A DNA stretch of 64,000 nucleotides from positions 18,353,613-18,417,612 of the forward strand of contig NC_087071.1 in the NCBI RefSeq assembly GCF_963678635.1, given 5' to 3'. The notes under the pieces are model-generated. The model ran no database searches and was not told the DNA's origin. It worked only from the letters and a program-made list of their open reading frames with translations. The position numbers and the translations under genes are program-made. This stretch comes from Symsagittifera roscoffensis. Lineage: Eukaryota; Xenacoelomorpha; Acoela; Convolutidae. This document shows, piece by piece, positions 23,888-36,099 of this stretch (within the stretch, counting starts at the first letter, position 1; every line of letters begins with the position of its first letter).

Positions 23888-25037
23888 TTTTTTTTCATAA
23901 AACTTTCCCAGGTTTCCTTCTTCGTCGAGATCTTTGATGATACATGCAGGATGCTTTTTTGTAATATAAACAAAAATTTAAAAATTTCATCTGTAACTTA
24001 TGGTTAGTAACCCTTTCGAAAAAGAATATCACTCTTTGAAGTTCTCACTGTATATCCAATTTGACTTTTTTTTGTTAGAGGTTCATTGCACACAATTGAG
24101 AGGAAATCATTACTCTTGACATCTCTAGTTATTTTCCCAATCAATCTATTGACGCGACAATTCATTGTAGACCGAAAATGAGATTTTTTTGATTGTTTTT
24201 TTTTTTCACCATGATCTTCTTCCTAGTAAATCATGTGGTTTGATGATTGAAAAGCTCTCTGCAAACGCAGCTTTGATTCACTCATTGTTGAGTTAAATTA
24301 AATGCTTTTTTCCTTGCCATTTTTTTCAAAATTCCCCCACATTTTGCTCTTTTATCAACCCAAAATCGTTCAGTTGTGTTTTTTTTTCTCGAAAAATTCT
24401 GTTTTTGAAAGCTTGCGAAGAGTCTTTGGCATATTTTTTTCTGTTGTTTTAACTCTGAAAATTTGCAAAAAAACATCAACAGCAACCAATGAATATTTGA
24501 TTACCTTGTTTTGGCTTGCTAGTTTATCTACAAAAGCCAAGTCCACACACCAAATATCATTGATATATTTTGATAAAGCTTGTTGAGTTAAATTAAATGC
24601 TTTTCTCCTTGCCATTTTTTTCAAAATTCCCCCAAATTTTGTTCTTTTATCAACCCAAAATCGTTCAGGTGTGTTTTTTTTTCTCGAAAAATTCTGTTTT
24701 TGAAAGCTTGCGAAGAGTCTTTTGCATAATTTTTTCTGTTGTTTTAACTCTGAAAATTTGCAAAAAAAACATCAACAGCAACCAATAAATATTTGATTAC
24801 CTTGTTTTGGCTTGCTAGTTTATCTACAAAAGCCAAGTCCACACACCAAATATCATTGATATATTTTGATAAAGCTTGAAGTCTTTAGAAACGTCTGATT
24901 GGTGGACCAAATTTAGTATGCGATGTCGTGGTGTATGAAACTGTTGAACTTTTTGTTTTGATAAACTCTTTGCTTTTCACAAGTTTCGCACAGAACCGTA
25001 CGCAGCTCAGCTCCTAGAAAACAATCTGTTAAGAGTT
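23888..25037 (-). pseudogene. Integrase unit 1, with an internal core duplication
   Basis: Retrovirus-like (DDE, rve-type) integrase of the Maverick kind. WCVDLAFVDKLASQNK (near 24505-24552) carries the first catalytic Asp; YSLVAVDVF follows, as expected for the RNase-H fold. This unit is about 295 bp longer than the others because the catalytic segment (about 24280-24585) is repeated immediately at 24586-24880. At the junction the sequence AFNLTQQ from one copy runs straight into ALSKYINDIWCVDL of the next, so the 84-codon frame at 24370-24624 is a rearrangement product. The second Asp block reads FWVDKRAKCGG where family members have a D-x-G-x-E-F-type motif, so active-site surroundings are degraded. 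Confidence 0.8.
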
Positions 25038-25895
25038 GGTTTTTCATAAAATTCTCCCAGGTTTCCTTCTTCGTCGAGATGTTTGATGATACATGTAGGA
25101 TGCTTTTTTGTAGTATAAACGAAAATTAAAAATTTCATCTGTAACTTATGGTTAGTAACCCTTTCGAAAAAGAATATCACTCTTTGAAGTTCTCACTGTA
25201 TATCCAATTTGACTTTGTTTTTTTTTTGGTTAGAGGTTCATTGCACAGAACTGAGAGGAAATCATTTGTCTTGACATCTCTAGTTATTGTCCCCATCAAT
25301 CTATTGACGCGGCAATTCATTGTAGACCCAAAATGAGATTTTTTTGATTGTTTTTTTTTCACCATGATCTTCTTCCTAGTAATTCATGTGGTTTGATGAT
25401 TGAAAAACTCTCTGCAAACGCGGCTTTGATTCACTCATTGTTGAGTTAAATTAAATGCTTTTCTCCTTGCCATTTTTTTCAAAATTCCCCCAAATTTGGT
25501 TCTTTTATCAACCCAAAATCGTTCAGGTGTGTTTTTTTTTTCTCGAAAAATTCTGTTTTTGAAAGCTTGCGAAGAGTCTTTGGCATATTTTTTTCTGTTG
25601 TTTTAACTCTGAAAATTTGCGAAAAAACATCAACAGCAACCAATGAATATTTGATTACCTTGTTTTGGCTTGCTAGTTTATCTACAAAAACCAAGTCCAC
25701 ACACCAAATATCATTGATATATTTTGATAAAGCTTGAAGTCCTTAGAAACGTCTGATTGGTGGACCAAATTTAGTATGCGATGTCGTGGTGTATGAAACT
25801 GTTGAACTTTCTGTTTTGATAAACTCTTTGCTTTTCACAAGTTTCGCACAGAACCGTACGCAGCTCAGCTCCTAGAAAACAATCTGTTAAGAGTT
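25038..25895 (-). pseudogene. Integrase unit 2
   Basis: Same layout without the internal duplication. The frame at 25479-25700 holds the core with MDLVFVDKLASQNK (V where other units have A). The C-terminal part reads MNCRVNRLMGTITRDVKTND at 25290-25365 and continues to NEPLTKKK near 25200, the usual region downstream of the third catalytic residue. The frame is broken between core and C-terminal region. Confidence 0.75.
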
Positions 25896-26750
25896 GGTTT
25901 TTCATGAAACTTTCCCAGGTTTCCTTCTTCGTCGAGATGTTTGATGATACATGTAGGATGCTTTTTTGTAGTATAAACGAAAATTAAAAATTTCATCTGT
26001 AACTTATGGTTAGTAACCCTTTCGAAAAAGAATATCACTCTTTGAAGTTCTCACTGTATATCCAATTTGACTTTGTTTTTTTTGTTAGAGGTTCATTGCA
26101 CAGAATTGAGAGGAAATCATTTGTCTTGACATCTCTAGTTATTTTCCCCATCAATCTATTGACGCGGCAATTCATTGTAGACCCAAAATGAGATTTTTTT
26201 GATTGTTTTTTTTTTCACCATGATCTTCTTCCTAGTAATTCATGTGGTTTGATGATTGAAAAACTCTCTGCAAACGCAGCTTTGATTCACTCATTGTTGA
26301 GTTAAATTAAATGCTTTTCTCCTTGCCATTTTTTTCAAAATTCCCCAAATTTGGTTCTTTTATCAACCCAAAATCGTTCAGGTGTGTTTTTTTTTCTCGA
26401 AAAATTCTGTTTTTGAAAGCTTGCGAAGAGTCTTAGGCATATTTTTTTCTGTTGTTTTAACTCTGAAAATTTGCGAAAAAAATATCAACAGCAACCAATG
26501 AATATTTGATTACCTTGTTTTGGCTTGCTAGTTTATCTACAAAAGCCAAGTCCACACACCAAATATCATTGATATATTTTGATAAAGCTTGAAGTCTTTA
26601 GAAACGTCTGATTGGTGGACCAAATTTAGTATGCGATGTCGTGGTGTATGAAACTGTTGAACTTTCTGTTTTGATAAACTCTTTGCTTTTCACAAGTTTC
26701 GCACAGAACCGTACGCAGCTCAGCTCTTAGAAAACAATCTGTTAAGAGTT
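25896..26750 (-). pseudogene. Integrase unit 3
   Basis: Core and C-terminal segments are present as in unit 2, but the C-terminal segment is interrupted near 26075 by a shorter T-run that changes frame. The segment KAAFAESF near 26280, which should carry the catalytic Glu, is in a different frame from the Asp-bearing core. Confidence 0.7.
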
Positions 26751-27611
26751 GGTTTTTCATAAAACTTTCCCAGGTTTCCTTCTTCGTCGAGAATTTGATG
26801 ATACATGTAGGATGCTTTTTTGTAGTATAAACGAAAATTAAAAATTTCATCTGTAACTTATGGTTAGTAACCCTTTCGAAAAAGTATATCACTCTTTGAA
26901 ATTCTCACTGTATATCCAATTTGACTTTGTTTTTTTTGTTTATGGTTCATTGCACAGAATTGAGAGGAAATCATTTGTCTTGACATCTCTAGTTACTTTC
27001 CCAATCAATCTATTGACGCGGCAATTCATTGTAGACCCAAAATGAGATTTTTTTGATTGTTTTTTTTTCACCATGATCTTCTTCCTAGTAATTCATGTGG
27101 TTTGATGATTGAAAAACTCTCTGCAAACGCAGCTTTGATTCACTCATTGTTGAGTTAAATTAAATGCTTTTCTCCTTGCCATTTTTTTCAAAATTCCCCC
27201 AAATTTGGTTCTTTTATCAACCCAAAATCGTTCAGGTGTGTTTTTTTTCTTCGAAAATTCTGTTTTTGAAAGCTTGCGAAGAGTCTTTGGCATATTTTTT
27301 TCTGTTGTTTTAACTCTGAAAATTTACGAAAAAACATCAACAGCAACCAATTAATATTTGATTACCTTGTTTTGGCTTGCTAGTTTATCTACAAAAGCCA
27401 ATTCCACACACCAAATATCATTGATATAATTTGATAAAGCTTGAAGTCTTTAGAAACGTTAGAAACGTCTGATTGGTGGACCAAATTTAGTATGCGATGT
27501 CGTGGTGTATGAAACTGTTGAACTTTCTGTTTTGATAAACTCTTTGCTTTTCACAAGTTTCGCACAGAACCGTACGCAGCTCAGCTCTTAGAAAAGAATC
27601 TGTTAAGAGTT
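26751..27611 (-). pseudogene. Integrase unit 4
   Basis: The 88-codon frame at 26626-26892 crosses the arbitrary boundary with unit 3. It carries RVTNHKLQMKFLIFVYTTKK and then, in that frame, ELRTVLCETCEKQR. A one-base change in the CGAGAATTTG region near 26790 differs from the CGAGATGTTTG of other units. A small duplication TTAGAAACG occurs near 27450-27468. Confidence 0.7.
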
Positions 27612-28462
27612 GGTTTTTCATAAAACTTTCCCAGGTTTCTTTCTTCGTCGAGATGTTTGATGATACATGTAGGATGCTTTTTGTAGTATAAACGAAAATT
27701 AAAAATTTCATCTGTAACTTATGGTTAGTAACCCTTTCGAAAAAGAATATCACTCTTTGAAGTTCTCACTGTATATCCAATTTGACTTTTTTTTTGTTAG
27801 AGGTTCATTGCACAGAATTGAGAGGAAATCATTTGTCTTGACATCTCTAGTTATTTTCCCCATCAATCTATTGACGCGGCAATTCATTGTAGACCCAAAA
27901 TGAGATTTTTTTGATTGTTTTTTTTTCACCATGATCTTCTTCCTAGTAATTCATGTGGTTTGATGATTGAAAAACTCTCTGCAAACGCAGCTTTGATTCA
28001 CTCATTGTTGAGTTAAATTAAATGCTTTTCTCCTTACAATTTTTTTCAAAATTACCCCAAATTTGGTTCTTTTATCAACCCAAAATCGTTCAGGTGTGAT
28101 TTTTTTTCTCGAAAAATTCTGTTTTTGAAAGCTTGCGAAGAGTCTTTGGCATATTTTTGTCTGTTGTTTTAACTCTGAAAATTTGCGAAAAAACATCAAC
28201 AGCAACCAATGAATATTTGATTACCTTGTTTTGGCTTGCTAATTTATCTACAAAAGCCAAGTCCACACACCAAATATCATTGATATATTTTGATAAAGCT
28301 TGAAGTCTTTAGAAACGTCTAATTGGTGGACCAAACTTAGTATGCGATGTCGTGGTGTATGAAACTGTTGAACTTTCTGTTTTGATAAACTCTTTGCTTT
28401 TCACAAGTTTCGCACAGAACCGTACGCAGCTCAGCTCCTAGAAAACAATCTGTTAAGAGTTG
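27612..28462 (-). pseudogene. Integrase unit 5
   Basis: The core near 28002-28205 reads ERFWVDKRTKFG. C-terminal segment VNRLMGKITRDVKTNDF lies at 27825-27900 with NEPLTKKK below it. The 88-codon frame at 27487-27753 again spans the boundary with unit 4, here with a missing T in the poly-T of GATGCTTTTTG. Confidence 0.7.
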
Positions 28463-28732
28463 GTTTTTCATAAAACTTTCCCAGGTTTCCTTCTTCGTCG
28501 AGATGTTTGATGATACATGTAGGATGCTTTTTTGTAGTATAAACGAAAATTAAAAATTTCATATGTAACTTATGGTTATTAACCCTTTCGAAAAAGAATA
28601 TCACTCTTTGAAGTTCTCACTGTATATCCAATTTGACTTTGTTTTTTTGTTAGAGGTTCATTGCACAGAATTGAGAGGAAATCATTTGTCTTGACATCTC
28701 TAGTTACTTTCCCAATCAATCTATTGAAAGGG
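28463..28732 (-). pseudogene. Integrase unit 6, truncated
   Basis: Only the C-terminal portion is present (RVTN-equivalent near 28570-28600 and the region up to the TTACTTTCCCAATCAATCTATTGA block). At about 28732 the sequence leaves the repeat (GAAAGGGATCC), which marks the upstream edge of the array on the gene's own strand. Confidence 0.7.
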
Positions 28733-28739
28733 ATCCAAG

Positions 28740-29005
28740 TTCCTCTGTCTTTCGTTATATATGATATTGTCTAATATGATAATGTCGCAATCTAATTCTG
28801 GGCAAAATCAAAGCTAAATCAAAAAGATGATTTTCTTACTTGTTTTCAAACTTGCAATTTCAGCACTGTAAAAAGAATAGGAGTCTTTTGGTACAACTCC
28901 TCTTTTTCTTTCTTTTGTTCCAAGTTTGGTGTTTTTTGAAGCGTACTTTGTGATTGATAAACTGAGTAAGGAACTTGAACAAACTGATCCATGTTATGTC
29001 CATCG
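28740..29005 (-). pseudogene. Possible Maverick coding remnant upstream of the integrase
   Basis: On the minus strand MDQFVQVPYSVYQSQS is followed by a Lys/Glu-rich stretch (KTPNLEQKKEKEELYQ), with a further open segment nearer 28740. No family is recognised with confidence. Its place just 5' of the integrase, on the same strand, makes it a candidate Maverick gene. Confidence 0.35.
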
Positions 29006-29333
29006 TATAATGACAAAAGGAGTGCTAAGAGATGTTAGTTGACAGTTGGTTGATAAGAGATATTAGGCGAGCTTAAATTAGTTCTCATTTTATGTAGTGA
29101 AGTCTTTTATTTCTCATCGATCTTTTACTGCGTCTACTTTTCGGAGATCATGTAGATCACCTCGTAGCAAAGTTACTAGACATTCGCTGAGAAATTGAAT
29201 GAAACTTATCGGACAATGGAGCATGAATTGTCTTTGAAGTTTTTGGGAAAATGTTTGAGTTATTGCGAGTACAGAGACGTATTGTATGCTCATTGTCCAA
29301 AATCGTTGTTTCCGTTCCTGCTGGTAATTAAAA

Positions 29334-29579
29334 TTATAATGGAATTGAACCGCTGTTTGTGCAATATCCTAGTAAATCAATTGTTTTTGGAGGTAAAACA
29401 GTGAGAAAATGACCATAAAGAATAGATGTTGATTCTTCATAAAATTTTTTTAGATTAGACTCGAGGCCTAATTGTTGACTTAATCTAATGATTTGTAAGA
29501 CATATTTCGGTGATTTGAACGAGAGTAAATGTTTATTTGAAAATTTTACATTTCCTCCGAAATTACCTCGATGAAACAA
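29334..29579 (-). CDS. Unassigned open frame, possibly Maverick cargo
   Basis: An 81-codon minus-strand frame whose composition looks protein-like: NKHLLSFKSPKYVLQIIRLS, then NLKKFYEESTSILYGHF and DLLGYCTNSGSIPL. No domain recognised. It lies on the strand of the integrase and capsid genes and is not part of the 29.7-kb duplication. It may be one exon or fragment of a larger broken gene. Confidence 0.35.
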   Translation of the reverse strand: MFHRGNFGGNVKFSNKHLLSFKSPKYVLQIIRLSQQLGLESNLKKFYEESTSILYGHFLTVLPPKTIDLLGYCTNSGSIPL

Positions 29580-29712
29580 GTTATGCTTAACTTTTTTTGT
29601 TTTCAGGCCCCTGTGTCTTCCAGCAAGAGCATTTTTAACAAACTGCTTAGAATTTGGAGCTTCTGCCCATGAGTCATCAGATATTAAAAGGAAAACTCTG
29701 TTTCTGGAGCTT

Positions 29713-30348
29713 TTATTTCAAAATCAGTAGGCTTTTCAAAACCACTGCTTCTGTTGATTCTTTGAAGAAGCTTCGCACATCAAGCAGATTTTGATGTTGC
29801 TTCGAACTTTTTGACAGGAAGAAAGGAATAACCCAGAGTTTGTCCTTTTTATAAACTCGTAAGTCTTTCACTGTTTTGTTTTCAATACACTTACTGTCTA
29901 AAACAATCAGCCTAATGATGTTAACTGTTTTGCTGAAATTTTTAGTTGAAATGGTTAACAATCGAACAATGCGTATACCGTCGAACGAAATCTTTTATTC
30001 GAATCAATCCGGTCACGAGACCAAGAAAACAAGAACTATAAATCTAGTTACAGCATAACAAAAATCAGGTACCTTTTGCGTAGTCGACTTCATACAACCA
30101 GCTGGATCATGTAAAATTGCATGAAGTCTAAAAATTTTGGAATTCGCAAAAATTATAATCGACACAGGAATTTCTATATCAAAACAGAACACCAAATTTA
30201 ATTTTTTATCAATTTTTTTCAAGATTGTGTTCGTGTTCAAAAGTATACAAGAACAGAGAAAGTAAATATTTCTTTTTGTATTTGAAGAAGAGACATGCCT
30301 AATCGAATAATAGGTTCTGAAAAATTCATTTAATTTCTGAACCTTCAT
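29713..30348 (-). pseudogene. Unassigned minus-strand coding remnant with a hydrophobic segment
   Basis: Two open segments. One (30013-30348, 111 codons) reads KIFRLHAILHDPAGCMKSTT and ends in the hydrophobic stretch YAVTRFIVLVFLVS, possibly a membrane segment. The other (29713-29961) reads ENKTVKDLRVYKKDKLWVIP. The partner copy at 37288-38768 preserves pieces of both (ENKTVKDLRV is present) but with different frame breaks, so at least one copy decayed after duplication. Nematode Mavericks are known to carry extra cargo genes; I cannot say that this is one. Confidence 0.35.
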
Positions 30349-30899
30349 TTGCTACAGCGCGTTTATCAATAATGATACACGTTTTTTTGGATGTCTTTAT
30401 AAAAGACAATACCGAGGGGATGAAATCAACCATTTCATACTCCTTTTTTCTAACTGAAGTTTTTGTTTATTTTTCAAGTGTTTTCTTTCCTATGATATTC
30501 TATTAGATCTAGTTTTTAGATATCTGAACGATAACTTTAATCAATTTAGGTCTACAATATGCAAAATCTATTCAAATTGAGAAATTTGTGATTCGGTTTT
30601 CAAATATTGCAATTTTGGTAGATTTTGAGTTTTCGAAACTGTTAGCGAAAGATTTTACTACTTTAATTGTATGACGATATGGAAAAATCTTTTTTTTAAA
30701 GGTTTTAACAAAGAATTCTGGAAGTAACAATGTTTTTTTTCTTACTGCTCAGCTCAAAGAAATTTGAAAAAATGATTCGAAAAGATGATTATTTGAACTA
30801 TATGAGTATAATAACATCACTCAACAAAGTTACTGAACATTGCAGTTCTCAACAAACAGTCTTGCTCAACAAATATCGCAGTTCTCAACTTGCTTCAAG

Positions 30900-31125
30900 A
30901 CTTCGTTCTCCTTTGCAGTGAAGAATCAAACCTTGTTCACACTGTACTTCTTGATTGTGCCACACACCCTCCTCTTCTTGTATGTTGCTATGTCATACAA
31001 CGCGTGACAGCAGTTCGAAAGTGAAGAGTAAAACCTAGTTCACACTGTACTTCTTGATTGTACCACACACCCTCCTCTTCTTGTATGTTGCTATGTAAAA
31101 CATCGCATGACAGTTCCTACTCATG
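30900..31125. repeat. Tandem duplication, unit about 105 bp
   Basis: GTGAAGA(A/G)T(C/A)AAACCT(T/A)GTTCACAC followed by CACACACCCTCCTCTTCTTG and TATGTTGCTATGT occurs twice in a row (from about 30918 and 31021). The same two-unit arrangement is present in the partner copy at 38545-38740, so the tandem event came before the larger duplication. Confidence 0.75.
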
Positions 31126-31140
31126 GTTGAATCTTTGTCG

Positions 31141-34100
31141 GAACTTGGGATGAACACCAAAAAAAGACAAGGGTCTACTTTGTTTTGGAAAATAGCTGAA
31201 TTTTGTCTAAAAACCTTAACTAAAATCTCGAAAATACCAAAGAACGCTGAAAAAATTCTTACTTCATTGGACAATTAAAATTAACAGAGTTTTCAACAAG
31301 GAAATTGACTGAAAGTTAGAAAATAAAATGAAAACTGCCCAAAAAGTGTCCAACCCCCCAAAAAAGAGCCCTGGCCCCAAAAACAACAAAATAACAAGAA
31401 AATCGATAATTAAACAAAATAAAACATAATGTTACGAATTAAAAATTTCTGAAGATGGTATTTGACTAAAAACTATAGTGAAAAACAAGAAATTGAGTAT
31501 TTGACGACCAACCGTAAAATTGAAGCGTAGAAAGAAGCCTGTTTTCTCAACCTCAGTTTTTTTTCGGAAATAAGCTGAAACTCGTCTCAAAACACTCAAG
31601 TCCAAAAAACACCAAATAGCAGCAAAAAATTGTTACATCTTTGTATAAAAACAAAAAACCAGGGTTAAATGAATTATCAACGAGCAAATTGACTAAAACA
31701 AAAAAATAGAGAAAATGAGCCCAACTCAAAAAAACACCCCTAGCCGGAAAATCATCCAAAAAACAAAAAAAAAACAGAATTGAAACTGATCTCAAACTTA
31801 TTGTTACGGTTAAACATTATCTCACGAGCTGAACCGAACAAAAGTCTTAGTGAAAAACAAAAAATTGATATTTGAACCACCAAACATAAAATTGAAAAAA
31901 AAAATTCTTCCAAAATGTCAGCACCAACAAAACATAATAAACACAAAATCAACCATAACAACTCAAACCAACTGTGAGAGGTATACCTAAGAGAAGTTTA
32001 GGACTGGAATTTTATTGCAGTTTTTTTCAGCAAGGATTGAGTATGATAAAGCGAAATTTTTAATTTGAGATTTTTTTTCAAGCTTCAAATCACTTGATTG
32101 AGCCACGAACGGTTTTCCAGCTAAAAACTGGTCTAAAAGGTTACCAACTTATATCAGGTTGTATAAAAATATTTATACAAAATGTATCCAGATTAAGTGC
32201 TCTAAAAACCCGATTGATGCTGTCAGTGAAATTTCAACTCCTTGATCAACATATTCGGAACTATCAGTGTTCTTTAGAAAATTAAAACTGTTAAGAAGAC
32301 GCAAAATATTTTTTAATTGAATGTTTTACATTCGGGATGAACATTAGGTACCATGAAGAGTGTACATACACAGTTCCAACAATTTTTTTCCAATGGTTGA
32401 TGAGAAAAACAACCTTGATGCAAAAAAATCATATCACCAAAAACATTTCTCCGGCTCATTTTTGAATTTCCCAACTTGTAACGATCACTTTTTAGCAAAA
32501 ACAATCGTCGTTGAAAAGCTCTTCCTTATAACAAAACAGTAATTATCAGAATAACATAGAAACAAGCAATTTCCAACATACCAAAAGCCAAATTCTAGTC
32601 GAATTTTTTTTCAATTTTCATCTATCATGACATTGCCAAAAAAAAAGTTCTCCGGCCAAAAAACTATCTGAGAGTTTTGAAAAAAAATCAGTTACATGAA
32701 ATTTTCATTTATTATAGTCTCATATCTAGAAAAATGCTGCCAGTGAAGCTTCATTTCATTGAATGATGTATTCGAGAGTGTTAGTAACCACTGAAAAGTT
32801 GAAGATCGTGAATTGAGCCAAAAAGTTTTTACATATTTTTACTCATTGAAGTTGTTTTATACAGTGTACGAAGAGCTCAAAAACACAGTTTCAGCTTCAT
32901 AAGTCAAATCGATGCTAAAAAAATCAAAATTGAGTCAAAAAAGCCCTAGCCTAGAACAAAAAAAATCAGCTCAATTTCAATTTACTCAAACTTTAAAAAA
33001 TATTTTATAATGAACAAGGAGTCATTGAAAAGCACTCATTAGTGCCTAAGTCTGGAACGCAAAATGTTTTTTATTGTATTGTATTAAAGCTGACCAAAGG
33101 TTTATTCTCCGTCACCATTCGACTTTTCAAAAAAAAAGATTTTTTTTTTTCAATTTTCATTGTTTTTAAGCAGGCAAAAAATGTTTTCATGCTAAACTTT
33201 CATCTGATACCCTTCTAAATTGTAGTAGACATTTATGACGAGGCGTTTAACTTCTTTCTTGAGCAGATTGAAGGTTTCAATGTAGTTTCACCTCATTCAA
33301 TACACGTTGGATTATATCAGTTTTCACTACAAAATTGAAGCTCGTAAATTGACCCAAAATTTTTTTTTCAACTTTTTCTTTTTTAAGGTAAGCTATACAA
33401 CTCATGGAGAGTTCACATGAACACTTTCATCCTTATATGCCAAATGTGGGATGATAAAATCAAAAGAGAGCCGAAAGAGCCGAAACGGTTTCACCATGGC
33501 TCAAATTAGACTTTCTCAAGTTGTAGAAATCGCACATAGCCTTATAGTGCTCGCTGGAAAACTCTTTTCAATGAGTACACGTAAGGTCTGTATGACTTCA
33601 GAAAAAACTCATCGTTGAAAACAATTTTGGACTAAATACCTAACCTAAGTTTCATTTTCCCTGTCAAAAAGTGACATCTCCAGCGCTAAAAACTAAAAAT
33701 GCGGAAAATAGCCCCAAAAAGATTTTTAATCGAAAAAACAACCTCACCCTTTGCTTTCACTGGTCCAATTATTCATTTTTCGATGAGAAACAGACAATTA
33801 CGATAGACTTAAATAGCCCTAAAAATTTAAATATCTAGTTTAACTCAGCAATTGCTTTTAACTAGCAGGGATTTCCAAAAACACAAAAATAAAGCCCGAA
33901 AACACCATTTTTGACCATTTTAGCTAACCCTAAATCGACAAAAAACTGACATTTGCCTGGCTCAAAATTTTTATAGACAATCTATTCTGTTTTTTTTTTC
34001 CAAAAGGGTATCTTAAAGATGAGTCTTGTTGCCAAAAACCGAAGCTTCAAGTAACTCAGGTACCGGGAACCCTTTTGAGCCGATGCAAAAAATGAGGGTC

Positions 34101-34143
34101 GGCATTAACCAAAAAGTGACGCTGCTAGGCTTGAATTTTTGTC
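31141..34143. other. About 3-kb segment present only in duplication copy 1
   Basis: The partner copy runs directly from its block A to its block B at about 38768, whereas here about 3.0 kb intervenes. The segment is A-rich on the plus strand, with many CCAAAAAA-type runs and no open frame that reads as protein. I found no terminal repeats or target duplication, so insertion here and deletion there are both possible. Confidence 0.5.
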
Positions 34144-34630
34144 TTTCAATAAAAGAACGAGTCCAAGGTTTTCAGCAGTGTAATTGATAGCATTTCGTAA
34201 TGCTGATACCCATTCTCCTTCTTTTACTCCAAGATGGACTTGCTGGGAATTCTTTGATTTGTTCCGATTCATGTTTAATTAGTAATTGGAAGCAAAATTC
34301 AAACTATTTTTTTCTGAGACCAACAAAAATCCCCATTTTTTGATTTTTAGCAAACCAAATTTTGTTAGGAAGGATATTTTTTCGTGAATACATCTTAGAT
34401 TTGAGACTTAGAGCTAGCTTATCAGAAGTAGCTAAATAAAAAAAGATTATTTTGGAAATTGACAGAAAATGGAAAAGGTATAAGACTCACTGAACACTTC
34501 AAATAAAGTTTTTTACTTTGTATGGCATAGTGAGTATGTGATGATCTAAATATGGTCATTGCGTGGGTGCTAGAACTACTATATAAGCAACACGTTGTAA
34601 ATATCAATCTTTTTCAGCAAATAATTGGTG

Positions 34631-34864
34631 ATGGCATCTGCTATGTGTCAAAAATATCTCAATTTATATTTGCGTTTTATTGCAACATACCTTTTTATCT
34701 CTTCTTATGTGAAATTCATTAATACCAATGACTACTCTGTATCTAATCACTCATCATTCTGCTCGGTACACAATTGCAATTTTCACTTTGCATTATTCGG
34801 ATCATCGCTCGATCAAATTTTGCAGGGACTAGATAAACAATTCACCTACCAAATTGTTGACTGA
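34631..34864 (+). CDS. Weak candidate open frame downstream of a TATA-like box
   Basis: An ATG at 34631, about 50 bp after TATATAAGC and 13 bp after TTTTTCAG, opens a 77-codon frame whose start (MASAMCQKYLNLYLRFIATY) is moderately hydrophobic. The partner copy keeps the start but loses most of the rest to the 0.5-kb deletion. No family recognised; chance is quite possible. Confidence 0.2.
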   Translation: MASAMCQKYLNLYLRFIATYLFISSYVKFINTNDYSVSNHSSFCSVHNCNFHFALFGSSLDQILQGLDKQFTYQIVD

Positions 34865-36099
34865 GTGCAGGTGTTTGAGTGCCTGATTAAATTGATAAAA
34901 AACTTTACAAATTCAAAAGTAGAAAACGGTAGAAATTACCCAGTTTTGCAGAGGAATTTCGAAAGACTTCATCTCAGCTCTGTCCAGAAGCTTGCGTGTA
35001 CCAAAATTGTCGGATCAGCTTTTTGGAAAGGAATCGAAATTTTCAAAATTCAAAGTATGAGTCTGATTTATTGAAAAAATATTGATTGTTTCCTTGATGA
35101 CTATTGTTTTCTAAAAAGTCAGCGTGTCAATTTTCCCTATTAAACAATTGTAAAATTCTCGTCAAAGATAAATTTATTTCAATTTGAATACTCTTTCACC
35201 AAACAAAATTGTGGAATTTAAACACGTGTGCAAAATTTGACAAAAATTTTCCCGCAGGATGCAAACTTTGACTTGATCTTTTCAACAAGATTGCAAAAAT
35301 TTGATTAGAATTTTTCAAGATAAAAAAACTGTTTTGATTTTATTAACAAGAGTGCGAAATGATGCAAGTTTTTTGTGGTTTTTAATAAAAGATATGCAAA
35401 ACGTGGCTTCTTCTTTCTTATGCGTTTGCTTAAAAAAATTTTGTGAAAAACTTCTTACAAAATTGCTTAGAAAATTTCAATTTTGATGACTTCGTGTGCT
35501 ATCCCCTATCCTCAAACATAGTTTTTTGATGTTGTTGATGATAATTTATGCAAACAATTGAATTTTTCAATGATCAAATTTAGAACAAAGAAACTCATAA
35601 ACAAAAAACATCAACAGTGCCAGAACAATTTGATACTTTTTTCTAATGCGGAAATATCAGAAAAATTTTTTCTTAAACCTCAAAAAAATTCTTTGATTTT
35701 TCAAAGTTGTGACCTGAAAACACTTTGAACGTTTTGCAAGATGCAAAAAGTTTTGAAAAGTTTCTATCACGTGTGCAAAATTTCTAATGATTTTTCTATC
35801 GTTTGTGCCAAAAAAATGTAAAGTATTTTTCGAGATGTTGAACTTGTTTTGATTTTCTTGCCATGTTTGCAAAAAATTTGTGAAATTTGTCGCAAATTAC
35901 CTAACTAGTATGATTGTGTAACCCTACTACATTTTTGTTCAAACAGACGTTTCTATCACAACTAGAACTAGATGAAAATATATATATTACAAAGCACAAG
36001 ACAACAACCAAAGTAATTACAAATCAAAGAGCTGTCGACCAGCTGAATAGTGTTGCAAGTTATCAATGGAGGGCAAAGCCTTGTTGGTTCGCTCAATGG

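Larger units (their letters stand above)
23888..28732 (-). repeat. Tandem array of Maverick integrase gene, about 855-bp units
   Basis: Taking GGTTTTTCAT(A/G)AAA as the marker, units start near 23888, 25038, 25896, 26751, 27612 and 28463, giving spacings of 1150, 858, 855, 861 and 851 bp with a final partial unit of about 270 bp. All face the same way. Unit boundaries are arbitrary because the repeat is head-to-tail. Each full unit spans the integrase from before the catalytic core through its C-terminal region. Confidence 0.9.
29698..31140. repeat. Segmental duplication A, copy 1
   Basis: Homologous to 37288-38768, offset about 7588 bp, starting at TTTCTGGAGCTTTT in both and ending near TGGTTGA(A/G)TCTTTG. 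Divergence is substantial, with many substitutions and indels. The copies share a nested tandem duplication near their right ends. Confidence 0.85.

Noticed and set aside
24302-24788. Plus-strand frames rich in Phe and Ser in the integrase array, with similar ones at 25148, 26006, 26860 and 27721
   Set aside because: They are antisense shadows of the integrase core and C-terminal segments and repeat with the same period.
34422-34607. Minus-strand frame shared with 38902-39252 (STHAMTIFRSSHTHYAI)
   Set aside because: The peptide identity follows from near-identical DNA around the TATA-like box in the duplicated block; the frame diverges completely where the DNA diverges.
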